Part shown: in pieces, positions 1 to 6,575 of the stretch | Position numbering within the stretch: position 1 is the stretch's first letter | Layout: every line of letters begins with the position of its first letter | DNA from: Rickettsiales bacterium | GTDB taxonomy: Bacteria; Pseudomonadota; Alphaproteobacteria; Rs-D84 | Length of the DNA stretch: 13,463 nucleotides | Direction of reading: 5' to 3' | Assembly: GCA_031273075.1 (NCBI GenBank) | Contig: JAISSM010000022.1 | Span: forward strand, 1-13,463 | The notes under the pieces: model-generated | Database searches by the model: none | Told to the model about the DNA's origin: nothing | The model's input: the letters and a program-made list of their open reading frames with translations, nothing else | Translations under genes and position numbers: made by a program

Positions 1-75
1 GCGCTTCGCGCGTACTTAATTGCCCCTATTCCCGCCTTCGCGGGAATGACAAAAAACAACGAAGTTGTTTTTTGT
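1..75. repeat. hairpin repeats downstream of gyrB
   Basis: Three inverted repeats lie in tandem. Bases 1-11 hold GCGC-TTC-GCGC, probably the edge of another copy of the 43-base element seen at 79-121. Bases 28-47 form an 8-bp stem, ATTCCCGC, with loop CTTC, followed by the tail ATGACAAA (46-53). The same tail closes the repeats at 2721-2728 and 8751-8758. Bases 49-75 form a 12-bp perfect stem. These are seen directly; calling them REP-like mobile palindromes is inference. Confidence 0.7.
49..75 (-). terminator. candidate gyrB terminator hairpin
   Basis: ACAAAAAACAAC (49-60), loop GAA, then GTTGTTTTTTGT (64-75): a perfect 12-bp stem with a run of six A on one arm and six T on the other. It lies about 50 bases past the gyrB stop. 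Read on the minus strand, the 3' arm is U-rich, so it could terminate gyrB transcription. It is symmetrical and could act in both directions. There is no separate U tract after the stem, so termination is a guess. Confidence 0.4.
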
Positions 76-78
76 GAA

Positions 79-121
79 ACCACCCCGGCGCTTCGCGCCA
101 CCCCTCCAAAGAGGGGAACTT
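79..121. repeat. 43-base double-hairpin repeat, copy 1
   Basis: First of three near-identical 43-base copies (others 7183-7225 and 8817-8859). It contains two adjacent hairpins: GGCGC-TTC-GCGCC, and CCCCTC with GAGGGG around a 4-base loop. This copy differs from the other two at a single base, CCAAAGAGG instead of CCATAGAGG. It starts just past the gyrB stop codon, so it lies in the gyrB 3' untranslated region. Confidence 0.9.
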
Positions 122-127
122 GAGGCA

Positions 128-2506
128 TCAAATATCTATGTTCGCGTTCAGGGCGTTGTCCACGATAAAGTCGCGCCTCGGCTCCACCACGTCCCCCATA
201 AGCATGCTTACCACTTCGTCCGCCCGGGCCGCGTCCGTAACCTTCACCTGAAACAACGTTCTGGACATAGGATCCATCGTCGTTTCCCAAAGCTGTTCCG
301 CGGACATTTCGCCAAGCCCCTTGTATCTGTTTATCGAAAGGCCCGATCTTGCGTATTCGAACGCCGTATTCAAAAGCCCGCCCGCGTTCCATATCTTTTG
401 CGTTTTGTTCTTCACCGTCAGCGAAAGAGGATTCTCGAACAGCGACATCAGCTCTTCCCGCCCGGTCATGCGGCCCCACGCGCGCGCCTCCGCCCCCGAC
501 AACTTATCCAAAGGCAGAGTATATTTTTCCACAACGCTTCGGACCGTTCTTTCAATATTTATCCCCTCTTCCGTTTTCGAGACTTTCCATCCGCGCTCCG
601 ATTCATGTTCCGCCGCGTCCAGCATTTTTTCCGCAAGCCCCCAATTCGCGCCGTCCCCGAAACTTCCCGACAGCGCCAAGGCCTCCGTGAACCGCATCGG
701 CATCGCGGTCGTCAAAGGATGCAAAATATTCTTCATATCCCGGCACAATCCCAGCACGCGCTTAAAGTCCGCGCCGGCGATTTGCACCCCGTTCCAATCC
801 GTTATCATTCCGTCCGTCGAAAGCGCGTCCATCAAATAATCGTCCATCTCCCGCTCGTTCTTCAAATATCTTTCCTGCTTCCCCTTCGCCACGCGGTAAA
901 GCGGCGGCTTCGCGATATAGACGTATCCCTTTTCGATCGCCTTCGGCATATGCCGGTAAAAGAACGTCATCAAAAGAGTCTGTATATGGTTGCCGTCCAC
1001 GTCCGCGTCCGTCATGATTATGATCTTATGGTACCTTATCTTTTCAACGTCGAAATCGTCCGCGCCGATCCCCGCCCCCAGCGTCGTTATCATTTGCCCT
1101 ATCGTGTCGGAGGCGAGCATCTTATCGAAGCGGACCCTCTCCACATTCAAAATTTTCCCGCGCAAAGGCAATATCGCCTGGGTCTTTCTGTCGCGCGCGG
1201 TTTTCGCCGTGCCGCCGGCCGAATCCCCCTCCACTATAAACAACTCGCACAATTCCGGGTCCTTCTCGGAACAATTCGCAAGTTTGCCCGGAAGCCCCCC
1301 GAGATCCGGTCCGTTTTTCTTTCTGGACAAATCGCGCGCCTTCCGCGCGGCCTCCCTCGCCGTTGCGGCCTCCAATATTTTCCCTATGACCAATTTGCCG
1401 ACCGCCGGGTTTTCCTCCAGATACTGGTACAGCAATTCGAACGTCGCGTTCTCCACAAGCGGGCGTATTTCCGACGACACAAGCTTGTCCTTCGTCTGGC
1501 TTCCGAATTTCGGGTCGGGTATCTTTATCGACACTATGCTCGTCATTCCCTCTCTGAAATCCTCTCCGGTAAGCGCCACGTCCTTCTTCGTATTCTGTTC
1601 CGATATATACTTGTTGAGAGCGCGCGTAAGCCCCGCCCTGAATCCCGCAAGGTGCGTGCCGCCGTCCCGGTTCGGGATATTGTTCGTAAAGCAAAGCGAC
1701 GTTTCGCTGTACGCCGTCGTCCACTGCATCACTATCTCTATCTCCGCATCGTCCGCTTTGCGGGTCATGCGGATCGGGCCCGGAGTCAAAAGCTCCTTCG
1801 CCCTGTCCAGATAGGAAACAAATCCTTTCAGTCCGTCCGCGGAATGAAACTCCGCCTTCCTGGGCTCAGCCCTCAAATCCTCGAATATTATCTTTATGTT
1901 CGCGTTCAAATACGACTGTTCGTGCAGCCACGTTTCCAAGGTATCGAATTCAAAATCCGTGAACGCGAACGTTTTCGGGCTGGGCAGAAACGTCACCTCA
2001 GTTCCCGTTTTGCCCTCCGGCGCGTCGCCGACTATTTTAACGTCGCCCGTCTTCGCGCCTTCGGCGAACGTCATCGCCGCCTCTTTGCCGTCCCGCCAGA
2101 TCCTTAGCTCCAACCACGTCGAAAGCGCGTTCACAACCGACACCCCCACCCCGTGCAGGCCCCCCGACACCTTGTAAGCCCCGTTCGTCTCGTTGTCGAA
2201 TTTTCCGCCCGCGTGCAATTCGCACATTATCAATTCCGCCGCGCTTCTTCCCGTTTCCCTGTTTATGTCGAACGGTATGCCGCGGCCGTTGTCGCGCACG
2301 GTCGCGCTTCCGTCCGGATTGAGCGAAACGTATATCGTGTCCGCGAATCCGGCCATAGCCTCGTCTATCGAATTATTGACCACCTCGTACACCATGTGGT
2401 GCAGGCCGTCCCTGTTTCCGACGTCGCCAATATACATTCCCGGACGCTTTTTCACCGCGTCCAAACCCTTCAAAACCTTTATCGAATCACCAGTGTAACC
2501 GGACAT
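128..2506 (-). CDS. gyrB: DNA gyrase subunit B
   Basis: GyrB is the ATPase and TOPRIM subunit of DNA gyrase (A2B2), which introduces negative supercoils in the cytoplasm. The 792-residue protein is the usual proteobacterial length. The GHKL ATPase domain is N-terminal: catalytic Glu at about 41, VRDNGRGIP at about 71-79, and the GGLHGVG lid. The transducer domain follows. The TOPRIM domain has VEGDSAGG and the metal-binding MTDADVDG. An insert of proteobacterial type comes before LSINRYKGLGEMSAEQLWET, and the end is DNALNANIDI. The start ATG at 2506 is preceded by the Shine-Dalgarno-like AGGGTGG and by a promoter at 2533-2561. One oddity is VVNNSIDEA in place of the near-universal VVDN(S/A)IDEA, so the Asp before the Mg-binding Asn is an Asn. 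The gene stands alone here, without recF, dnaN or gyrA next to it. Confidence 0.98.
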   Translation of the reverse strand: MSGYTGDSIKVLKGLDAVKKRPGMYIGDVGNRDGLHHMVYEVVNNSIDEAMAGFADTIYVSLNPDGSATVRDNGRGIPFDINRETGRSAAELIMCELHAGGKFDNETNGAYKVSGGLHGVGVSVVNALSTWLELRIWRDGKEAAMTFAEGAKTGDVKIVGDAPEGKTGTEVTFLPSPKTFAFTDFEFDTLETWLHEQSYLNANIKIIFEDLRAEPRKAEFHSADGLKGFVSYLDRAKELLTPGPIRMTRKADDAEIEIVMQWTTAYSETSLCFTNNIPNRDGGTHLAGFRAGLTRALNKYISEQNTKKDVALTGEDFREGMTSIVSIKIPDPKFGSQTKDKLVSSEIRPLVENATFELLYQYLEENPAVGKLVIGKILEAATAREAARKARDLSRKKNGPDLGGLPGKLANCSEKDPELCELFIVEGDSAGGTAKTARDRKTQAILPLRGKILNVERVRFDKMLASDTIGQMITTLGAGIGADDFDVEKIRYHKIIIMTDADVDGNHIQTLLMTFFYRHMPKAIEKGYVYIAKPPLYRVAKGKQERYLKNEREMDDYLMDALSTDGMITDWNGVQIAGADFKRVLGLCRDMKNILHPLTTAMPMRFTEALALSGSFGDGANWGLAEKMLDAAEHESERGWKVSKTEEGINIERTVRSVVEKYTLPLDKLSGAEARAWGRMTGREELMSLFENPLSLTVKNKTQKIWNAGGLLNTAFEYARSGLSINRYKGLGEMSAEQLWETTMDPMSRTLFQVKVTDAARADEVVSMLMGDVVEPRRDFIVDNALNANIDI

Positions 2507-2532
2507 AAAACCACCCTTTTTTCAACCCATTA

Positions 2533-2561
2533 AACATAGCAATTTTTTCGCGTCCAAGCAA
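2533..2561 (-). promoter_or_regulatory. gyrB promoter
   Basis: On the minus strand TTGCTT (2556-2561) and TATGTT (2533-2538) are separated by 17 bases. TG stands one base before the -10 (ATTGC-TATGTT), making it an extended -10. The predicted start leaves a leader of roughly 20 bases that carries the AGGGTGG ribosome site. The same AAAATTG context recurs at the pilL, sufB and 8950 promoters. Confidence 0.55.
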
Positions 2562-2626
2562 GCGAAAACCGGCCTTTTTTCGTTAATTTTTCGCATCCGT
2601 TTTTTGTGTATTTTTCGCTTGATTTT

Positions 2627-2635
2627 TGGTAGAAT
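2627..2635 (+). promoter_or_regulatory. extended -10 for the resolvase-glycosylase operon
   Basis: TGG-TAGAAT reads as an extended -10 (TGnTATAAT-like) in an AT-rich stretch. No good -35 is seen at 16-18 bases; the nearest, TTGTGT at 2604-2609, is 20 bases away. Transcription would start near 2641-2643, at the very beginning of the composite repeat. The leader would then consist almost entirely of repeat. Confidence 0.4.
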
Positions 2636-2650
2636 AGTAAGTAGCAATTA

Positions 2651-2728
2651 GCAGGTAGCAATTATCGTCGCGGGCAACGCCCGCGTGCTTATTACCTGGA
2701 TACCGCGGTCAAGCCGCGGTATGACAAA
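2651..2728 (+). repeat. composite palindromic repeat, copy A
   Basis: Modules in order: GCAGGTAGCAATTAT (2651-2665); a hairpin CGCGGGC-AAC-GCCCGCG (2669-2685); a constant linker GTGCTTATTACCTGG; a 9-bp hairpin ATACCGCGG with CCGCGGTAT (2700-2722); and the tail ATGACAAA. A second copy lies at 8679-8758. The stems differ between copies in a compensating way, while linker and tail are identical. It occupies the predicted leader of the next gene and ends 8 bases before that gene's ribosome site. Confidence 0.85.
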
Positions 2729-2736
2729 GTGTAAAA

Positions 2737-2742
2737 AAGGAG
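2737..2742 (+). promoter_or_regulatory. ribosome binding site deciding the 2748 start
   Basis: AAGGAG, five bases before ATG 2748. It is the only strong Shine-Dalgarno sequence near this gene and rules against the longer reading from 2685, which would run through the palindromic repeat. Confidence 0.8.
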
Positions 2743-2747
2743 CGGCA

Positions 2748-3314
2748 ATGAAGTTCAAGTTGCTTTATTTCGGAGAACTTTTGATCAACCCGAAAAAGAG
2801 GTCCCAGCATATCGCCGATATCCGGATGCAATTTCATCCGCAGCTTAAAAAGCTCGTCGAATACAGGCCGTGGAAGAATCTTACCAAGTACATGATGCCC
2901 AACCCCACCAAGTCCCCCGTGTCCACGCGCCACATCGGCGGAATCGACTGGAACCCCGTCGTCACGCCCAATCTTAAACTTTTGGCCGAACTTGAAATCC
3001 AGCTTCTTCACCCGGAAATCGGAAGCGTCGCGCGCACCGATATCGACAACCGCATCAAGACCCTTTTGGACGGCCTTCGATGTCCGCAGAACGAGCACGA
3101 GGTCGGCGACAACACCCCCGCCGATATCGGGCCGATCTATACCCTTCTGGACGACGATCATCTGGTGACCAAGATTTCCATAAACACCGCGCATCTTCTC
3201 TCGGATCACATTTTCATTCGCGAGGACGAATTCAAGGACAACGTTTTCCTTATGGTGAACGTCAACGTGCGCGTCGAGGAAGGCACCATCGAAAACCTTC
3301 CCTTCATGGTATGA
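2748..3314 (+). CDS. RusA-like Holliday junction resolvase
   Basis: The protein has 188 residues. It carries the RusA signature TDIDNRIKTLLDGL (about 97-110), then LLDDDHLVTKI (133-143) about 25 residues on. In RusA three Asp residues bind metal for symmetric cleavage of four-way junctions. Here D98 and D100 match the first two, and one of D135-D137 the third. The remainder is longer than E. coli RusA (about 120 residues), with an N-terminal part starting MKFKLLYFGELL. The start at 2748 is chosen because AAGGAG (2737-2742) sits five bases upstream; an in-frame ATG at 2685 would translate the repeat instead. The stop overlaps the next start as ATGA, so the two genes form an operon. Nuclease activity is inferred from the motif only; it could be a RusA-fold protein with another substrate. 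Confidence 0.75.
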   Translation: MKFKLLYFGELLINPKKRSQHIADIRMQFHPQLKKLVEYRPWKNLTKYMMPNPTKSPVSTRHIGGIDWNPVVTPNLKLLAELEIQLLHPEIGSVARTDIDNRIKTLLDGLRCPQNEHEVGDNTPADIGPIYTLLDDDHLVTKISINTAHLLSDHIFIREDEFKDNVFLMVNVNVRVEEGTIENLPFMV

Positions 3315-3904
3315 CCGCAAAAGATTTTTTCGATCTTGAAAAAAAACTTATTTCCCTCGGGCATGACAGCGATCTTGATTCGTTCGCGGTCATAAAAGAG
3401 CGGCTTAAAACCAAAGCCCCCCTGTCCGCGGACGAATTCGCGCGCCAGGCCATCTATGTCGTTTTGGCCGGCGGATTCTCGCAAAAGACCGCGAAGAAAA
3501 TTCATCGCGAAGTGATGGATTTTCTTAAAGAGCAGGTAGCAGGTAGCAAAGAGCAATTATTTGATTCACTGATAAAGATTTTCAATAATAAAAATAAAAT
3601 CAATGCGATCGTGAAGTTGTGGGCGGATAGGAATAAATTCCGCGACGGGTATTACAGGTTGTCCGGTGTGGGCGAAAAGTTGGAATATCTGGCGTCTCTT
3701 CCGCATATCGGAAAAATAACCCGGAATCATCTGGCGCGCAATTTGGGCGAAGATGTTTTCAAGCGCGATGTTTGGATAGAGCGCCTTCTTATCAAATTCG
3801 GCGGCGATCTATTGGAACGGCTTAGTCGCGAGACCGGGTTGCCCGTCGGGTATGTCGACGTGATTTTATGGAAGTCGTGTCAGGTCGGTCTGATCGACTT
3901 ATGA
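3311..3904 (+). CDS. HhH-GPD family DNA glycosylase-like protein
   Basis: The protein has 197 residues. LPHIGKITRNHLARNLG (about 130-146) is a helix-hairpin-helix, and KRDVWIERLL (151-160) places an Asp (D153) where HhH-GPD base-excision glycosylases have their catalytic Asp. The Lys that gives endonuclease III its lyase activity (LPGVGRKTA) appears to be Ile136 here, so a monofunctional glycosylase is more likely. There is no C-terminal cysteine cluster, hence no 4Fe-4S site; only C190 is present. It overlaps the RusA-like gene by ATGA, suggesting a shared DNA repair or recombination role. Codons about 74-84 lie in a stretch (3531-3560) that matches repeat sequence found elsewhere in the window. 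Its stop overlaps the convergent pilR stop by six bases. Substrate base unknown. Confidence 0.75.
   Translation: MTAKDFFDLEKKLISLGHDSDLDSFAVIKERLKTKAPLSADEFARQAIYVVLAGGFSQKTAKKIHREVMDFLKEQVAGSKEQLFDSLIKIFNNKNKINAIVKLWADRNKFRDGYYRLSGVGEKLEYLASLPHIGKITRNHLARNLGEDVFKRDVWIERLLIKFGGDLLERLSRETGLPVGYVDVILWKSCQVGLIDL
3531..3560 (+). repeat. repeat fragment inside the glycosylase gene
   Basis: Bases 3531-3549 (AGCAGGTAGCAGGTAGCAA) are identical over 19 bases to 8671-8689 in the intergenic array. AGAGCAATTAT follows, close to the GCAATTAT that ends the same module in copies A and B. Here the bases are translated in frame as EQVAGSKEQL. Confidence 0.8.
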
Positions 3905-4960
3905 CAGCGCGTTCGTGATTTGCTCCTGCATATCAAACGTCCCGAACACCACCCACGCGATCACCGCGGACACCAGCAATATGCCCGCGCCGTTCAATAT
4001 TCCCGACAACGATTCCATTTTGCGGACGCTTTGCTCCATATAATCCTTCGCCATATGCGCGAGGTTCCTGTCAAACTCGTTCATATCCGCGTATATCTCC
4101 AAGTCCCCTATTATCTCGTCATTCGGGAAATGTCTTCCGGTATTGTTCAGCGCGCGGCCAAGATTATATCCGTTCTCTATCAGGCGCGCCGCCGGATCCA
4201 AATTCGACCTTAGGTATTTATTCCCGGAATCCGACAGCATTTTAAGCGCGTCCGGCAACGTCGTTCCGCTTTGCACCATCGCCGCCAAGGACATAAGCCA
4301 CGACACCGACACCGACATCTTGTACATGCTGTACGGCGCGATCCGGTCAAGCAGCGCGCGCAAGGGGCCGGTCAAATTCGCAAGCGACCAATATACAAAA
4401 AGCGTCAACGCCGCGAGCGCGATCAGCGCATGCGTCCAATACTTTTCCGAATACTCCGCAACCATCACCAACGTCGCCGCCGTTCCCCGCCAATGCAAAT
4501 TCGCCCCGGCCGCCTCCGACAGCGGCGGAACCAGGTAAAGCCCGACCATTATTATTATGACCGCCGTCATCGCAAGCAAAAACAGCGGGTACGACAACGC
4601 GTCCGTCAATGATTTTCTGATTTTCCTTATTCCATCGGAAACTATGGTGAGGTTATCCAACGCAAGCGACAATTTCGACACGTCCCCCGCCGAAAGCATA
4701 AGCGATTCATTCCCCGGAGCCCACCATGACACAGCCTCAAAAAAGGACGAGCCGCGCTCCAAGGCGTCCATCCACGCGCGCAGCACTATCGCGAACGGCT
4801 CCGACGGCTTCCTTCCGTCCTTCGATTCCAGCATCCACATTCTCTCCAGCGCGGCCATAAGCGTGAAATCATTCCGAAGCAACGACGCAAGTTTTCGATA
4901 CAGCCCCATGCGTCTGTCGTAATCCAGGCGGAAAATCATTTTGGCGTAGAGCTTGTTCAT
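3899..4960 (-). CDS. pilR: type IVb pilus inner-membrane platform protein (PilR/GspF family)
   Basis: The protein has 353 residues and belongs to the T2SF/GspF family, the inner-membrane platform on which the assembly ATPase acts. Three hydrophobic segments are visible at about 124-146, 177-197 and 325-342, with two cytoplasmic helical repeats. The second repeat starts near 'SWLMSLAAMVQSGTTLPDAL' (220-239), a typical GspF pattern; the first has lost much of its similarity. The start ATG at 4960 overlaps the pilQ stop by one base (TGATG), and GGAGGT lies six bases upstream, inside pilQ. A longer reading from 5086 would run through pilQ and is rejected. It is the last gene of the pil half-operon. 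Its stop overlaps that of the convergent glycosylase gene. R64-style naming is by gene order. Confidence 0.88.
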   Translation of the reverse strand: MNKLYAKMIFRLDYDRRMGLYRKLASLLRNDFTLMAALERMWMLESKDGRKPSEPFAIVLRAWMDALERGSSFFEAVSWWAPGNESLMLSAGDVSKLSLALDNLTIVSDGIRKIRKSLTDALSYPLFLLAMTAVIIIMVGLYLVPPLSEAAGANLHWRGTAATLVMVAEYSEKYWTHALIALAALTLFVYWSLANLTGPLRALLDRIAPYSMYKMSVSVSWLMSLAAMVQSGTTLPDALKMLSDSGNKYLRSNLDPAARLIENGYNLGRALNNTGRHFPNDEIIGDLEIYADMNEFDRNLAHMAKDYMEQSVRKMESLSGILNGAGILLVSAVIAWVVFGTFDMQEQITNALS

Positions 4961-6567
4961 CAATAGACCTCCGCCTGATCCAAAAGGCCGACCCAGCGCT
5001 CCAACTCGTCCACGCCTATGATCCCCTTCAGCATAAGCTCCGCCGCCGACTCCTTCAACGTCCGGCCGCCCATGTCCTCCAGCCAATACTGCGTCGCTTC
5101 TTTGGTTTTTCCGTCAAGCGCCAATGAAAGAAAGCGGTTGTCCGTTATAATAATTTCGCCCGCCTTCGTCCGGCCGGAAACGCCCTTCCCCGCGCACTGT
5201 TCGCATCCGGGGCCGCGTATATAAATTTGTTTCAGCCCGAGTTCGCCGAACGCGTCAAGCGCGCGCCCGTACGCCGGGTTTTCCGGATGGTCCGTAAGGC
5301 GCCTTTTGCATTTCGGGCAGAGCTTTCTAAACAGGCGCATCGAAACCAGGCCGCGCATCAACGTTTCGTCCTTTAATTTGAACGCCTCCACCCCCATGTC
5401 CAAAAGGCGCGTCAAGGCCGCAAGCGCGCTGTTCGCGTGCAATGTAGTCCACACGCTGTGTCCCGACAGGGCCCCCTTCACCGTCAGTTCCGCCGCCGCA
5501 AGCGTTCTTATTTCCCCCACCATAAGCGCGTCCGGGTCCGAACGCAACGCGGACGCCAGAGCCTCCGTGAATTTATTTTCGCGCATCTCCTCGCTTGTCG
5601 CGTTGGTAACCGGTATCTGCCTTGCCCCGAAGATTTTCCTTTCCGCCGGATCCTCCACGGTAATCAGATTGATCTCGTAGTCATGCTCTTTAAGCATCAT
5701 GCTCATATTATGAAACAAGGTCGTCGATTTCCCGGAACTCGTCGGGCCCGCGACCACGACCAATCCCGTCGGAAACGATCTTAACCGGTACAACAATCGC
5801 TGTTCGTATTCTCCGAATTCCTGTTCCGTTTTTATCCCTTCGCCCGGGTTGTCGTACAATATCCTCATAACGACATAGCGCGATCCGAACGCGATCGGGT
5901 TGAACTGCATCCTTATCCCGAGCACCCCCGTCGGAAGGTACAAGTCCTTCGTCCCCCTGAGCGGCGTGCGGCCGTCCTTTTGCGCCGACTGGTATTCGTT
6001 CTGGGCATAGTTCGAATTCGATATGTCCGCGGACGCGAACGCCGCCCTTATGAACGAATCCCCCCACGCCGCATTTTTCTCAAGCATCCTCTGCATGCTT
6101 CCGTCAAGCCTGAAATAAACCGACGCAATATCCGCGACCTCTATATGAACGTCCGACACTTTAAGCGCGGCCGCGCGCGAGATTATGTCGACGAAATCCC
6201 TTTGCATCCGGTTGTCGCAATCCGCCGCCGAAGCCCTCGTTTTCTTTTCCGCGCCCCTGTTATAGATCGCGGTCAAAAGCGCAAGGTCGGAATAAAACGG
6301 CTCTTTATTATTTATCCCCTCTTTGGAAAGCAATTCCGAAAACGCCAGCACCCGGCCGTCGTATCTGTGGGCGCGCGACACGACCAGGCTTCCGTCCGAA
6401 AAGAACGCGAGGATCCCCCGCGTTTCGCGCGGCAATTCCAACGATCCGCCCGCCGCGGTCAAAAGCCTGTTCCCGTTCGCAAACAAAAAATCCGTCACGG
6501 ATTTGGAGTCGTTCTTTTCCAATCCGTCCGGAACACTCTTAAAATCGGCGTCCTTTTTTCCCGTCAT
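4960..6567 (-). CDS. pilQ: type IVb pilus assembly ATPase (PilQ/GspE family)
   Basis: The protein has 535 residues and is a hexameric secretion ATPase that powers subunit assembly at the cytoplasmic face. Motifs in order: Walker A GPTSSGKST (274-282), Asp box ITVEDPAE (302-309), Walker B DALMVGE (346-352), His box SGHSVWTTLHANS (368-380), and a tetracysteine zinc site CPKC (417-420) with CEQC (455-458). Together with R354 these indicate an active assembly-type enzyme, with no change at a key residue. This PilQ follows R64 naming and is not the secretin called PilQ in type IVa systems. The ATG at 6567 is eight bases after the pilP stop, with AGGG nearby. An ATG at 6572 in another frame reads only two codons. 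The N-terminal 100 residues are poorly conserved. The next gene, pilR, starts on its stop codon. Confidence 0.95.
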   Translation of the reverse strand: MTGKKDADFKSVPDGLEKNDSKSVTDFLFANGNRLLTAAGGSLELPRETRGILAFFSDGSLVVSRAHRYDGRVLAFSELLSKEGINNKEPFYSDLALLTAIYNRGAEKKTRASAADCDNRMQRDFVDIISRAAALKVSDVHIEVADIASVYFRLDGSMQRMLEKNAAWGDSFIRAAFASADISNSNYAQNEYQSAQKDGRTPLRGTKDLYLPTGVLGIRMQFNPIAFGSRYVVMRILYDNPGEGIKTEQEFGEYEQRLLYRLRSFPTGLVVVAGPTSSGKSTTLFHNMSMMLKEHDYEINLITVEDPAERKIFGARQIPVTNATSEEMRENKFTEALASALRSDPDALMVGEIRTLAAAELTVKGALSGHSVWTTLHANSALAALTRLLDMGVEAFKLKDETLMRGLVSMRLFRKLCPKCKRRLTDHPENPAYGRALDAFGELGLKQIYIRGPGCEQCAGKGVSGRTKAGEIIITDNRFLSLALDGKTKEATQYWLEDMGGRTLKESAAELMLKGIIGVDELERWVGLLDQAEVY

Positions 6568-6575
6568 GCCATGCC

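Noticed and set aside
1122..1724. Minus-strand 200-codon frame inside gyrB
   Set aside because: Same strand as gyrB but out of frame, Gly/Arg-rich, no ribosome site; a shadow of gyrB codon bias.
65..2107. 680-codon open frame on the plus strand opposite gyrB
   Set aside because: It mirrors gyrB codons; the translation is Arg/His-rich with no domain, and it runs through the repeat at 79-121. gyrB on the other strand is certain.
2560..2582. Terminator-like AAAACCGGCCTTTTTT in the gyrB-resolvase gap
   Set aside because: It lies between two divergent promoters, where no transcript ends, and pairing is imperfect; probably just AT-rich promoter DNA.
2685..2747. Longer start of the RusA-like gene at 2685
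   Set aside because: It would translate the palindromic repeat; ATG 2748 has AAGGAG at ideal spacing.
4961..5086. Longer pilR reading from 5086
   Set aside because: It overlaps the end of pilQ with a Gly/Arg-rich, non-GspF sequence; ATG 4960 has GGAGGT and the usual TGATG coupling.
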